This document shows, piece after piece, positions 52,902 through 61,810 of a DNA stretch of 64,000 nt. Both the position numbers and the translations under genes were made by a program. The stretch is from Methanomicrobiales archaeon HGW-Methanomicrobiales-1 (lineage in GTDB: Archaea; Halobacteriota; Methanomicrobia; Methanomicrobiales; Methanospirillaceae), in the NCBI GenBank assembly GCA_002839675.1, contig PGYM01000001.1, positions 1,151,881 through 1,215,880 on the forward strand. The letters run 5' to 3'. Below the pieces are notes generated by a model. It had not been told where the DNA came from, made no database searches, and saw only the letters and a list, made by a program, of their open reading frames with translations. Numbering within the stretch: position 1 is the stretch's first letter; every line of letters starts with the position of its first letter.

Positions 52902-53207
52902 TCATTTTGATCTGTCGGTAAATCCTTTCTTCCTCGCTGGCTCGCTTTTGACCCCGCTGTGGGAATTGGTTCTTTCTACCGGGATCTCCTTTACCGCAAT
53001 CCTGTCATAGCGGAGAGGACAGGCACCAACCCGGGATAATTCTCTCTGTACCATGAGACACTGTGCGGTAGACCCACCCAGGGAATGGATGTATTGATCA
53101 CAGTGATTTTCTTCACAGAACTCCTCAAGCATATACCGCAATGGAACAAGTGAGGGGATAAACTGATGCCTGTCCTGATTTCCTTTAAGGTTTATGCTCC
53201 ACATCAT
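52902..53207 (-). CDS. Hypothetical protein
   Basis: A 101-residue soluble frame with reasonable codon use. The centre has four cysteines (EEFCEENHCDQYI, AQCLMVQRE, GACPLRYDR) without the CxxC spacing of a zinc ribbon; the C-terminal 30 residues are basic and probably disordered. No strong ribosome site precedes the ATG. It may be real or the remnant of a longer gene. Confidence 0.4.
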   Translation of the reverse strand: MMWSINLKGNQDRHQFIPSLVPLRYMLEEFCEENHCDQYIHSLGGSTAQCLMVQRELSRVGACPLRYDRIAVKEIPVERTNSHSGVKSEPARKKGFTDRSK

Positions 53208-53222
53208 CCAGATCAGATGACT

Positions 53223-53290
53223 GTTAAGGGGATGGAGGCCGGGGCGTGGGTGGATGAAAGGGGGCCGGAAGTGGTGCGGGCAGAGGCGTG
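53223..53290. repeat. G-rich dispersed repeat, copy A
   Basis: The stretch TTAAGGGGATGGAGGCCGG, followed by GGGGCGTGGGTGGATGAA and a second G block with GGAAGTGGTG, aligns with 55295-55380 and 59569-59650. No open frame is shared by the three copies. Confidence 0.5.
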
Positions 53291-53476
53291 TGAAATTTTT
53301 TTAAGGGGAGACGGTAGATTTTTTTTTTAGGATTTGCAAAAAAATTTGTTTTTAAAAAAAAATATCCGGTGAGAAATTTACGGGGGAAAATATGGCCGGA
53401 AAATTTCCTGCCCGACTCCTTCTGGTTCGCCGGGAAACTCAACAATTAAACGATCACACACTGACATGTCATTATC

Positions 53477-55219
53477 ATGGCATCCGATTCGTGGCGGGAC
53501 AGGATTCCGGCCAGGCAACAAATTCTCTTGGGGATCTGCGCACTCTGTGTTCTCCTCCTGGCGGCACTTTTTTTTGCCGGGTATCTTTTCGGGCCGGCTC
53601 CGGCATCGCATACTAACCCCAACGTCCAGGTGAAAATTCTCGCGGTAAATGATTTGCATGGGCACATCATCCCGGGCCAGACCCTGAACAACCGCCCGGT
53701 CGGCGGTATTCCGGTACTGGCATCCTACCTCAATGCTGCAATGGCATCCGGGAAGGCAGATGGGATCATCATTGCCCTGCCCGGGGATGTAATGGGAGGT
53801 TCACCACCCCAGTCCGGGCTGCTTCTTGACGAACCGTCCATGGTGTTCTTCAACAGCTATGCAAACCAGCACTGTACCTTCGGATCGCAGCCCCAGGATC
53901 CTTCCTGCAATATGGTTGCAACGCTGGGAAACCAGGACTTCGACTACGGGGTTGCAGAACTCATGAGAATGATCAACGGGGGAAATGGCACAACCAACAT
54001 CACCCACATTGTTGACCCGTATCCCGGCTCGAAACTCGGCTATGTTGCAGCAAATGTGGTCTGGACTGCCAACCAGACACCGGTCCTCCCGCCCTATACC
54101 CTGCGGGATGTCGGAGGTGTCAGGATTGCATTTATTGGTGCCGATACCATGACTACTCCCCAGCTCCAGAATGCTGCCAATCTCGACGGGGTCTCATTCC
54201 AGGACGAAGCCGATGCCATCAACCGGTATATCCCGGAGATCCAGAAACAGGGAGTCCATGCGATCGTTGTTGTTCTTCACGAAGGCGGCACCCAGACACC
54301 TTATGACGGCCCCACGCAGGCAAACGGAACCGTGACCGGGCGGGTGGCCCAGATTGTTCCCCGGCTTGACCCCGATGTCGATGTAGTGCTGTCAGCCCAT
54401 ACCCATGAGTTTACCAACACGTACCTCCCCAATGCCGGCGGGAAACCCGTGCTTGTCACGCAGGCATACATGTACAGCAGGGGATTTGCCGATGTCGATC
54501 TCACGATTGACCGGGCAAGCGGGGAGATCGTGGAAAAATCCGCACAGATTATCTTAACCTATGCCGATCAGGCCCCCGGCACCAGCCCGGATCCCGCGGC
54601 CACTGAGTTCCTTGCTGAGGATGAAAATGTCCTTGCCCCGGTGATGAACCGGCTCATTGGCGTTGCTGCCCAAAATATTACCCGGACGCAGAACAGTGCC
54701 GGGGAATCGGCTCTCGGCGATCTTCTTGCAGACGGTGAGCGGGCTGCGATGAAAACCGATGTGGGATTCGATACTGCCGGTGACATCCAGGCAGACCTGT
54801 CTGCTGGAAATATTTCCTGGAACGATCTCTATGCAGTCCAGCCGGCCAGCGGCACGGTCCTCTCGATGACCCTGTCCGGTGCCCAGATCCGGCAGGCCCT
54901 TGAACAGCAGTGGCAGCAGCCGCTTCCCCCGCACAATCTCATTGTCTCGGGGCTTGTGTATAGCTGGGATAAAGCAAAACCTGCCGGCAGTAAAGTGACT
55001 GCCGTAACAATACGCGGTGTACCGTTAAACCCGAATTCGAGCTACACGGTTTCCACGGTTGCCTACCTTGCCATGGGCGGTGACGGGTATACAACATTTA
55101 CCCGGGGAACGAACATGACGTATGGGCCGGGAGATATCGATGCCCTTGTTGCCTATGTCGGGTCCTTGCCGCAACCGGTGAATGTGACCACGGACGGGAG
55201 AATACAGAGGATCAACTGA
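53477..55219 (+). CDS. Exported 5'-nucleotidase/metallophosphatase
   Basis: A 580-residue enzyme of the UshA/5'-nucleotidase family. One N-terminal membrane helix (about 16-38) anchors it. The metallophosphoesterase domain follows (about 50-345): VNDLHGHI, LPGDVMGGSP, the nucleotide-site GNQDFDYG, VVVLHEGG and SAHTHEF. Where most members have GNHEFD the sequence reads GNQDFD, replacing a catalytic His by Gln. The C-terminal 5'-nucleotidase domain (about 385-560) has SALGDLLADGERAAM and the substrate-binding YLAMGGDGYTTF. It would release phosphate and nucleosides outside the cell. Confidence 0.88.
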   Translation: MASDSWRDRIPARQQILLGICALCVLLLAALFFAGYLFGPAPASHTNPNVQVKILAVNDLHGHIIPGQTLNNRPVGGIPVLASYLNAAMASGKADGIIIALPGDVMGGSPPQSGLLLDEPSMVFFNSYANQHCTFGSQPQDPSCNMVATLGNQDFDYGVAELMRMINGGNGTTNITHIVDPYPGSKLGYVAANVVWTANQTPVLPPYTLRDVGGVRIAFIGADTMTTPQLQNAANLDGVSFQDEADAINRYIPEIQKQGVHAIVVVLHEGGTQTPYDGPTQANGTVTGRVAQIVPRLDPDVDVVLSAHTHEFTNTYLPNAGGKPVLVTQAYMYSRGFADVDLTIDRASGEIVEKSAQIILTYADQAPGTSPDPAATEFLAEDENVLAPVMNRLIGVAAQNITRTQNSAGESALGDLLADGERAAMKTDVGFDTAGDIQADLSAGNISWNDLYAVQPASGTVLSMTLSGAQIRQALEQQWQQPLPPHNLIVSGLVYSWDKAKPAGSKVTAVTIRGVPLNPNSSYTVSTVAYLAMGGDGYTTFTRGTNMTYGPGDIDALVAYVGSLPQPVNVTTDGRIQRIN

Positions 55220-55571
55220 CGTTGAACCGGCATCTGCCACAGTCTTTTTTTTTTAATTATTGTTGAGGGGACCGCGGGTGTTTCCCGGGGTTTTGGGCTT
55301 TGTTTTAGTACCTTGAGGGAACGGGGGCCGGGGCTTGGCCGGATGAATGGGGGTGGGGAGTGCTGAGGGAAGGGTTTTGATGATGAGTTGAGTGAGGACG
55401 GGTTTGTTGGCGGACCGCGATTCAGGGGGAGATACGAGTCTGTGACCCGGAGTTTTTACCTGAAATTTTTCCGGTGCTGGTATGAGCATTCCATTTTTTT
55501 GCACAAGTGCAATAACAATGGCCGACGAGATGGATGCATACAGGCAATCTCTAAAAAAAATAGGGACAGAA
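55220..55571. other. Gap with a T-tract and a G-rich repeat
   Basis: These 352 bases begin with a T run (55242-55251) after the 5'-nucleotidase gene that fits termination. Copy B of the G-rich repeat follows. Open frames crossing the repeat are Pro-rich only because of the G-rich strand and are not called. Confidence 0.4.
55295..55380. repeat. G-rich dispersed repeat, copy B
   Basis: Starts with GGGCTTTGTTTTAGTACCTT, continues GAGGGAACGGGGGCCGGGGC and GGATGAATGGGGGTGG. It aligns best with copy C at 59569-59650, where GGGCTTTGTTTTGGTATCTT opens the repeat. Confidence 0.6.
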
Positions 55572-57086
55572 TTATTCCTTTGTGACCGTGAGTTTGCCGT
55601 AGTTACTCAGCCAGACTTTTGTATCTTCCGTGCAGGTGTCACACATGGCCCGGGGTTCCTGAACCCCCATATCCACCATTGTCGGGTCATTGATTGCCGG
55701 GACGAGCGGGACATCGACATCCTTCTGGATGATATAGCGGTACGGGTCGAGACTGCCGAAGAAGTACTCTTTGTACTGGTGCCGGTCGTCCGCGGTTGCG
55801 TTATGGGACCAGTCGGCACCCTCTGCTGCGGTCACATCAACAGGGATCCATCCGTACCCTTCGAGATAGTACTCTGCCCAGAAATGAGTGCCTGCCTTTC
55901 CTTCAATCATCTGGTAGCCGCCGGGTGCCCGGGCGGGGATGCCGAGAGAGCGGCAGAGTGCGGCAAAGTATACGCTCTGGGTTCCGCAGTCGCCAATATC
56001 AGTCGTAAGCATATAGGTGGATTCAGGGATTTTCATTGCGTTAATCCAGGAATGCGGGGCGTGACTGTAGGGGAACGTGTCCACGATAGACCAGTAGATC
56101 TTCTGTGCCTGCAGGTACGGGTTGGTCTCATTCCCCACGATCTCTTTCGCCTTCTTCTTCATCTCGGGAGTAAGAGCGATATTATTGCTGGCCTTTGTGT
56201 ATTTCAGGTATTCCGGATCGTTCGTGTTATAGGGTTTCACTTTTACGGGATCGATGGTGAACCGCTGTTCGTGCTGGGTGAAACTGAACCGCGTTGTGAC
56301 ATTCAGGAAGGGATCATTAAACTCTTCGAGCGGGACCTCGAGATAGACGAGACCAATATCCGCACCCGTGCCGGTTGAGGACTTCACGTACCGGGCCGGC
56401 TCAACGGAGATGATCGTTACATTGGTCTGGGAACCGGTCTCCACCGGCAGGGGCATCCAGAGTTTGAACGTGCCGGTCTTTGGGAGCTCTTCGCGGGGGA
56501 TCGAGATCTCCCCGAGGCCCGTATACCGCACCGGCTCGCCGTACGGCCCGGCTCCCGCCGTCTTTGGTGTGCGTACCAGGGGGATAATCTGATCGTACAG
56601 CGGAGTATAGTTCATGGCGGCCGTCCTCTTCTGCATCAGCGGCGGGTTATGGAACCAGATGTTATTGACGGTATCAAGGGAATACATAACCTCCCCGTCA
56701 GTTGTGATGGTTGTTACCTTTGTTGCATCGAGGAGGGCTGTCCTTTCCTGTACGGACATGTTGGAGAAGGTCTCTGCAACCTGCTGTTCTGCGGCACTGC
56801 GGTTCCAGGGGAAGGGGACGAGCTTCATCAGGGTAATCGTATCCCTGTCCCGGGCCTTAAGGGCGGCAGCAGTGTTGCCTTCTGCGGTGTAATTTTCCTG
56901 CGCAAGGCCAAAGAGTGTCTCTGCGGCATTCAGGTTGTTGTTCCTTACTTCGTTCTCACCCTGCGCATAGAGTGCGTCACCTTTGGACGCTGGTACCGGG
57001 GTCTTTTCGGAAGTGCATCCCGCTGCAAGGATGACAGCGATGAGGACACACGCAGTTATCACGGATACTACGGGAAATTTATTCAT
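55572..57086 (-). CDS. Transglutaminase-like lipoprotein
   Basis: A 504-residue exported protein; the signal (residues 1-24) ends LAAGC. A helical, TPR-like stretch follows (about 35-70, LYAQGENEVRNNNLNAAETL). A beta-rich middle part spans about 200-310. The transglutaminase-like fold lies in the C-terminal third: GDCGTQSVYFAALCRSLG with the catalytic Cys, AGTHFWAEYYLEGYGW with the His, and PVDVTAAEG with the Asp. It probably acts as a protease or transferase on surface or extracellular peptides. The ATG at 57086 is chosen because it starts a clean lipoprotein signal; the open frame upstream lies in the 300-bp repeat. Confidence 0.85.
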   Translation of the reverse strand: MNKFPVVSVITACVLIAVILAAGCTSEKTPVPASKGDALYAQGENEVRNNNLNAAETLFGLAQENYTAEGNTAAALKARDRDTITLMKLVPFPWNRSAAEQQVAETFSNMSVQERTALLDATKVTTITTDGEVMYSLDTVNNIWFHNPPLMQKRTAAMNYTPLYDQIIPLVRTPKTAGAGPYGEPVRYTGLGEISIPREELPKTGTFKLWMPLPVETGSQTNVTIISVEPARYVKSSTGTGADIGLVYLEVPLEEFNDPFLNVTTRFSFTQHEQRFTIDPVKVKPYNTNDPEYLKYTKASNNIALTPEMKKKAKEIVGNETNPYLQAQKIYWSIVDTFPYSHAPHSWINAMKIPESTYMLTTDIGDCGTQSVYFAALCRSLGIPARAPGGYQMIEGKAGTHFWAEYYLEGYGWIPVDVTAAEGADWSHNATADDRHQYKEYFFGSLDPYRYIIQKDVDVPLVPAINDPTMVDMGVQEPRAMCDTCTEDTKVWLSNYGKLTVTKE

Positions 57087-57158
57087 GGTTCGCCGGATAA
57101 AGAGACGGATGTGCGGGGAAATTAAGCTGTTGAAATGATCTTGCCCATCACCGGGGGG

Positions 57159-57459
57159 TGCTCCCATAAACCCTTCATCCGGGCTCATAATTGCCCCGGA
57201 TTGCATCATTTCCGGCACCCGACCGGCCAGTTACGGTGATTTCCCGGTCAGTTCTTTTCAGAAAATAGCATTTCAAACCCTGTTGATGAAAGGGGGCGTT
57301 TTGAGAGGAGATAAACCGGCCAGTACTGTGCAGTTTGGATTGAGGATCTCTGATAGCCCTTGAGGAGAGGAGGTTCGAAGGATGATGAGCAAAAGAACCC
57401 CCCTTTTAGGGATCGATTATTCTGGCCCGGGACACTGTAAGAGATGCTCTCCCGCAGAC
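57159..57459. repeat. ~300-bp dispersed repeat, copy 1
   Basis: This stretch matches 63697-64000 over its whole length with few small indels. The most conserved block is 57329-57410, which includes TTTGGATTGAGGATCTCTGA, GAGGAGAGGAGGTTCGAAG and GATGAGCAAAAGAACCCC. Near the left end ATCCGGGC...GCCCCGGAT forms a hairpin. No open frame is kept intact in both copies, so a non-coding element is more likely than a gene. Confidence 0.75.
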
Positions 57460-57999
57460 CTACTTCTCCGACGGAGAGGGGGGGTGCCCGGGTATGAAGA
57501 GGGTATCATTTTCCTGCATTATTTGCGAGATTTGTCGGATTAAAGCTCATCGCATTTTAACGGCTCTTATTTTGGGCAGTAAATGCCAAAAAACGGCATT
57601 TAATTGCTCTAAAAGTTTCCTCTTTATTGCGCTTTGGAGGGCAAATCTCCCTTGAGATGACCTGTAGTAGGTGGAAAATGAAAAGAAGCCCAGCTTTGGG
57701 GCTCCGATCCGGGAATCTTTCGGCGTGCATCGACGTGAATTTGACCGTTTTTTACGGACCCCGGCTTTGTGAAATTCCTTTCGGAAAGAAGTTTTGGTGA
57801 AAATTTTTATTGTGAAGATCCTTTGAAATTTTTAACGCGTGTTCTGCTCAATATTAAAAAAAACCGGTTGATTTTTTTTGTACCGGGCCCGACCGGGGAA
57901 TTTCCAGCGGCGCTTAAACCTTAGCAATCGCTCACCGGCAGGATGAAATGATTACCGTTTAATAACCGGTAATGAGTACCATTCCTGAGTGAAAGGATA
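57460..57999. other. Non-coding region with several hairpins
   Basis: These 540 bases have no open frame of note. They contain predicted hairpins: GCAGTAAATGCC with GGCATTTAATTGC (57575-57610), AGCCC...GGGGCT near 57688-57704, and CCGTTTTTTACGG near 57744-57758. A T-tract followed by TACCGGGCCCGACCGGGG (57880-57898) repeats a motif seen at 50481 and 62806. Confidence 0.45.
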
Positions 58000-59430
58000 A
58001 TGACGGCAAAACCCTGCTGCATCTTTTTGGTGCTCATCCTTCTTGGCATGCTCTGCGTAGTCCCGGTGCTCGCAGATACCTGGGAGAACAACTGGGCACC
58101 CTGGGTGACAAAAACCACGACCACCAGCGCGACTATCAACTGGCGGCAGGATACAAACGGGACGGCTACGGTTGCGTATGCCACAACACAATCCTATACC
58201 CTGAACCACCGGCTGGATTCCACGATACCGGATACATCGGCCACGCCGTACCACCATGTCCAGCTTGAGGGCCTTGCACCGGATACATCCTACACTTATC
58301 TTGTGCAACCCGAAGGCAACCCCGGCGTCTTTTCCTATCGGACGTTCCGTACCATGCCGGAAAATGGCCCGTATACCTTCATCGTGATGAGCGATCCGCA
58401 GGACAGCACAAAGTTCACCGAGAACATGCGGTTCCATTACGTTGCAGCTGCAATCGCAAAGGAACCGGATGTACGCTTCATCCTCGCGGGCGGGGATTAC
58501 GCCCGGCTGGACGACTTCGGCCGCTGGGGGATTTTTTTTAATAACGCTGACGGGATGCTTTCCAATACCACCATCTTCCCGACGGTCGGCAACCATGAAT
58601 TCCATAATATCACCGGCAGCACCGTACCTTCCCCTGCAATAAATTACCGCCAGGCATTTGCGGTACCGTTGAACTACAGCTTCGATGTTGCCGGGGTCCG
58701 GTATATCAGCCTGGACACCCAGGACCCGACCCTGCCGGACCCGAACCCGGCTCTCGGCCCGCCATTCTCCGATGCCATTGTGGCGGGACAGGAGTCCTGG
58801 CTCCGGCAACAACTGGACAACCAGTTATACGGGACGTTTACGATCCAGCACCAGCCCAACTGGCGGGATGACTATACAACTCTCTTTCCCACTGCGGGAC
58901 CCTGGGAGAAACTGTACCATACGTACAATCTCAGTGCATCGTTTGCGGGGCACAATCATAACTACGAGCGGTTTTCCATTCAGGGAACACCCTACTTGAT
59001 TGTCGGCACTGCCGGGGGCTTTTCCATGCCACTCAATGCCACCCCTCCGGCCGGGTACCAGACGGGTTCAACACGACGGCTCGGGTACCTTAAGGTAATG
59101 GTGGATCCGGCCGGTAATTCGGCAACTGCAGAGGAAATCACCGTGGGCTATGTCCTGCACGATAATGACAACGAGACGCCGGTCATCTACCCGGCACCGG
59201 TCATTGATGACACGATCACGTTCCCCTTAAACGCGAGACGGGCGGATTTTGTAGGACACGGTGCAGCACCGGCAATGAACGGCAACGGAAACGTCCCGAC
59301 AGGATCATTGGCGGGATTTTCCCCGGTAATTCTTGCGGCCGGGGTTATTGTCATACTGGTTGCAGTTCTTGGGGGCATTATGTACCTGAAGAGACAGCGC
59401 AGCCGGGATCCTGCAATAAAAAAACCGTGA
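58000..59430 (+). CDS. Purple-acid-phosphatase-like exported phosphoesterase
   Basis: A 476-residue exported protein with a signal peptide (residues 1-25). An FN3-like purple acid phosphatase N-domain follows (about 30-120, TSATINWRQDTNGTATVAY), then the metallophosphoesterase core: VMSDPQD (about 128), LAGGDYARLDDFG (about 163), PTVGNHEFHN (about 197), QHQPNW, and FAGHNHNYERF (about 310). All metal ligands seem present. The C-terminus has a disordered linker, one membrane helix (about 442-464) and a basic tail, so the enzyme is anchored on the outside. AAAGGAT lies directly before the ATG. Confidence 0.87.
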   Translation: MTAKPCCIFLVLILLGMLCVVPVLADTWENNWAPWVTKTTTTSATINWRQDTNGTATVAYATTQSYTLNHRLDSTIPDTSATPYHHVQLEGLAPDTSYTYLVQPEGNPGVFSYRTFRTMPENGPYTFIVMSDPQDSTKFTENMRFHYVAAAIAKEPDVRFILAGGDYARLDDFGRWGIFFNNADGMLSNTTIFPTVGNHEFHNITGSTVPSPAINYRQAFAVPLNYSFDVAGVRYISLDTQDPTLPDPNPALGPPFSDAIVAGQESWLRQQLDNQLYGTFTIQHQPNWRDDYTTLFPTAGPWEKLYHTYNLSASFAGHNHNYERFSIQGTPYLIVGTAGGFSMPLNATPPAGYQTGSTRRLGYLKVMVDPAGNSATAEEITVGYVLHDNDNETPVIYPAPVIDDTITFPLNARRADFVGHGAAPAMNGNGNVPTGSLAGFSPVILAAGVIVILVAVLGGIMYLKRQRSRDPAIKKP

Positions 59431-59740
59431 TAGCGTACGAAAATAAATAAAAAATATCTGTCCGGGCACCGGGAGATCTCCCGGATTCATCCGGACCCCC
59501 TGTTCACGCAGAATATCCCGGTGTTTTCGATCGGACAGGAGGGGATCTCACTTTTGCAGACACCGGTCCGGGCTTTGTTTTGGTATCTTGAGGGGGGACG
59601 GAAGCGATGGCGTGGGTGAAGGGGGTTGTGAAGTGATAAGGAGAGGACGAGGGCAAGCAGAGTAGTGGGGGAGTCTGCCTGTCGCATTGCACATTAGGGG
59701 CATCCCGGGAAATTCTCTCCCGGGTATGAGGGGGAAAATA
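59431..59740. other. Gap with a G-rich repeat
   Basis: These 310 bases hold AATATCCCGGTGTTTT (59512-59527), which recurs at 61596-61611, and then copy C of the G-rich repeat. No gene is seen. Confidence 0.45.
59569..59650. repeat. G-rich dispersed repeat, copy C
   Basis: GGGCTTTGTTTTGGTATCTT, then GAGGGGGGACGGAAG and GGCGTGGGTGAAGGGGG. The first part matches copy B, the second part also copy A (GGGGCGTGGGTGGATGAA). Confidence 0.6.
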
Positions 59741-61093
59741 TTATTTTCGGAGGTTGACCGGGCCAGGCTCCAGATACAGTCCGGCACCGAGCAGCCAGGT
59801 CCCGTCAACATCCGTCACGTAACTGATCTTGAGCTGGGTGGTGTTGGTCGATGGATTTACCGAATAATACTCAACGATGCCATTTCCGGAACGGGCGCTG
59901 TTGAGCATAGCCTGGATATGGTATGTTCCCATGACATCGGTTTCATTGAACCGATTTACCCCAAGGAGCCCGGGCCGGTACGGCCATGCAAGTGTGGTAC
60001 CATTGTAATCGTAAGCAAAGATGTAGAGGCCGTTTTTGATAAACGAGCCGTTTAAGTTATTGAATTCGGCAAGTGCTCTCTCTTTGCCGTAGGTGTTCGC
60101 ATACGACTTTGCACCCGCGACAAACTGACGGATTTCCTGGTCGACAAGCTTATCCTCGCTCGTATAGATGCCAGCTCCTATCCAGTACGTGTCATCAACC
60201 GGACGCACGTAACTGATCTTGTATCTCACGGTGAAATTTTCTGCCGGGTCCGGGTACTGGTACAGAAGATACCCGCCACTGTTCTTTGCAAGCTGGATCT
60301 CGGTCCGGGTATAATACCTGCCCGAGGAGTCTTTGATATCATAGAAACTGGTGCCAGCGAGCTGAGGCTGGTAGGGCAATGCGAGTGCGGTACCGGAATA
60401 ATCAAGGGCATAGATGTAGAGGTCCCCATTGGTAAATGGACCGGAGGTGTTCCTGAACGCTGCAAGGGCAGCATCCTTTCCCTGCTGCCGGGCATACGTT
60501 GCAGCAGAATCCACAAAGTCCTTGATCTCCTGCGTGGTTGAGGGAGTTCCGGGCGATGATGCAAGGGATGGGTCGACAGGGCCGTAATAGACGCCGGAGC
60601 CAAGCCACCAGGTGTCATCCACTTTTGCCACGTACCCGAGTTTCTTCTCGATTGCATTGTTGTGCACCGGGTTGATGTAATAGAACCAGAGATACCCTGA
60701 CCCGTCATTCACGGCATCGATAAATCTCTGGGCATAGAAGTTGCCTAACGCATCTCGTTCATACAGCCGGTTCACGCCAATCTTTTCCGGGCTGAACGGG
60801 TGGGCTAGGGTAGTGCTGTTGAAATCATAGGCATAAATATAGAGTTCACCCCGGACGAACGTTCCGTTCGGGCTTGAAAATTCAGCAAGCGCTGCTTCTT
60901 TGCCATGAGTCCGGGCAAAGGCGACTGCTTCATTGACAAAAGCGACCAGGGTCTCATTGGTTGTTCCATTGATTGCACCTGCTGTTGCCGGGGTTGCCGG
61001 CATTGCGGGGGATGATGGCTGGGTACATCCGGCAGCGATGAGCAGCAGAGCGAGAACAACAGGGAGGGATATGAGTAAAAATCCCGGTTTCAT
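59741..61093 (-). CDS. Lipoprotein with three tandem Cache domains
   Basis: A 450-residue exported lipoprotein; the signal ends IAAGC with Cys23, then an Ala/Pro/Thr linker. Three homologous single-Cache domains of about 125 residues follow (about 45-175, 190-315, 325-445). Each has a helix HGKEAALAEF / QGKDAALAAF / YGKERALAEF, a strand ELYIYAYD or similar, and a closing D-TWWLGSGVYY, DTYWIGAGIY or GTWLLGAGLY. It shares domain type with the protein at 47439-49109, but lacks a dCache part. A role in binding extracellular small ligands is inferred. It has no transmembrane or output domain. Confidence 0.85.
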   Translation of the reverse strand: MKPGFLLISLPVVLALLLIAAGCTQPSSPAMPATPATAGAINGTTNETLVAFVNEAVAFARTHGKEAALAEFSSPNGTFVRGELYIYAYDFNSTTLAHPFSPEKIGVNRLYERDALGNFYAQRFIDAVNDGSGYLWFYYINPVHNNAIEKKLGYVAKVDDTWWLGSGVYYGPVDPSLASSPGTPSTTQEIKDFVDSAATYARQQGKDAALAAFRNTSGPFTNGDLYIYALDYSGTALALPYQPQLAGTSFYDIKDSSGRYYTRTEIQLAKNSGGYLLYQYPDPAENFTVRYKISYVRPVDDTYWIGAGIYTSEDKLVDQEIRQFVAGAKSYANTYGKERALAEFNNLNGSFIKNGLYIFAYDYNGTTLAWPYRPGLLGVNRFNETDVMGTYHIQAMLNSARSGNGIVEYYSVNPSTNTTQLKISYVTDVDGTWLLGAGLYLEPGPVNLRK

Positions 61094-61291
61094 GTATACC
61101 TATGAGGTATGATTTCCCCTTAAGTTTGCTGTATTTTAATTTGCTCTTCATATGACGGATTGCCGGGCGGGTGAAGCCGCCATAGGATTACCTTTTAAAA
61201 AACCAAGGGGAAAAATTCAGGTTCGTGATCTTTATATTTCCTTCATCCAAACAGGATATAACAACGTCTTAAAAAGAGGATGGTATCTCCC

Positions 61292-61534
61292 ATGTCATTG
61301 TCACGATCCACCTGGTCGCCGCTTGCCCGGCTCGTTCTGTTTATGATCTGCCTGGCAATTGCCGGGAGTTGTATTGCCGGCACCCACTATTATACCGTTG
61401 ACCTGCCGCAGCAAAAGGCGACAACTCCCGAGAATGGTTTTAAGTTAGGCACTCAATGCGAGATCTGTAAAGCCAACTGCGCTGGTAAGACGGATATCTG
61501 GGATTGTCTCGAAACATGTTACCTGGTCTGCTGA
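61292..61534 (+). CDS. Small exported cysteine-rich protein
   Basis: An 80-residue protein with an N-terminal hydrophobic signal (about residues 11-30, LARLVLFMICLAIAG). The mature C-terminus carries CEICKANC and, after a short loop, CLETCYLVC: six cysteines in the last 27 residues. They could form three disulfides outside the cell or bind a metal. GAGG lies 12 bases before this ATG; an ATG at 61280 would overlap it. No family recognised. Confidence 0.6.
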   Translation: MSLSRSTWSPLARLVLFMICLAIAGSCIAGTHYYTVDLPQQKATTPENGFKLGTQCEICKANCAGKTDIWDCLETCYLVC

Positions 61535-61775
61535 ACTTTTTTTTGCCGGGTTGACAGCACAATTATGGGGAAATGAACCCCCGGTTGATGCGAAATATCC
61601 CGGTGTTTTTAGGGACGTGTAATTTTTAATCAGGAAGAAATTTCTAAAAAAAATTTAAAAAAATGTTCGGATTTTTTTTATAGCCGGAAAAGTTAAAAAA
61701 AAGTTTCGTTTGATTCGTACTATCGGTAAGAAATGGGTGTGCGGGAAGAGAATGATTATGAGATCAGGTTCATTG

Positions 61776-61788
61776 AAATTATTTATTA
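61776..61788 (+). promoter_or_regulatory. TATA box of the PAP2 gene
   Basis: AAATTATTTATTA centred about 28 bases before the ATG at 61811; the message is probably leaderless, as no ribosome site is visible. Confidence 0.45.
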
Positions 61789-61810
61789 TGAACCCAAATA
61801 ATCCGATGCA

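Noticed and set aside
53224..53445. Proline-rich reverse frame
   Set aside because: Its Pro-rich part is only the complement of the G-rich repeat; the rest is low-complexity A/T sequence. No ribosome site.
55253..55504. Proline-rich reverse frame over repeat copy B
   Set aside because: Same reason: composition of the G-rich repeat, with no conserved frame among copies.
57087..57218. Upstream extension of the transglutaminase-like gene by 44 residues
   Set aside because: The extension lies partly in the 300-bp repeat and would bury the lipoprotein signal that begins at 57086.
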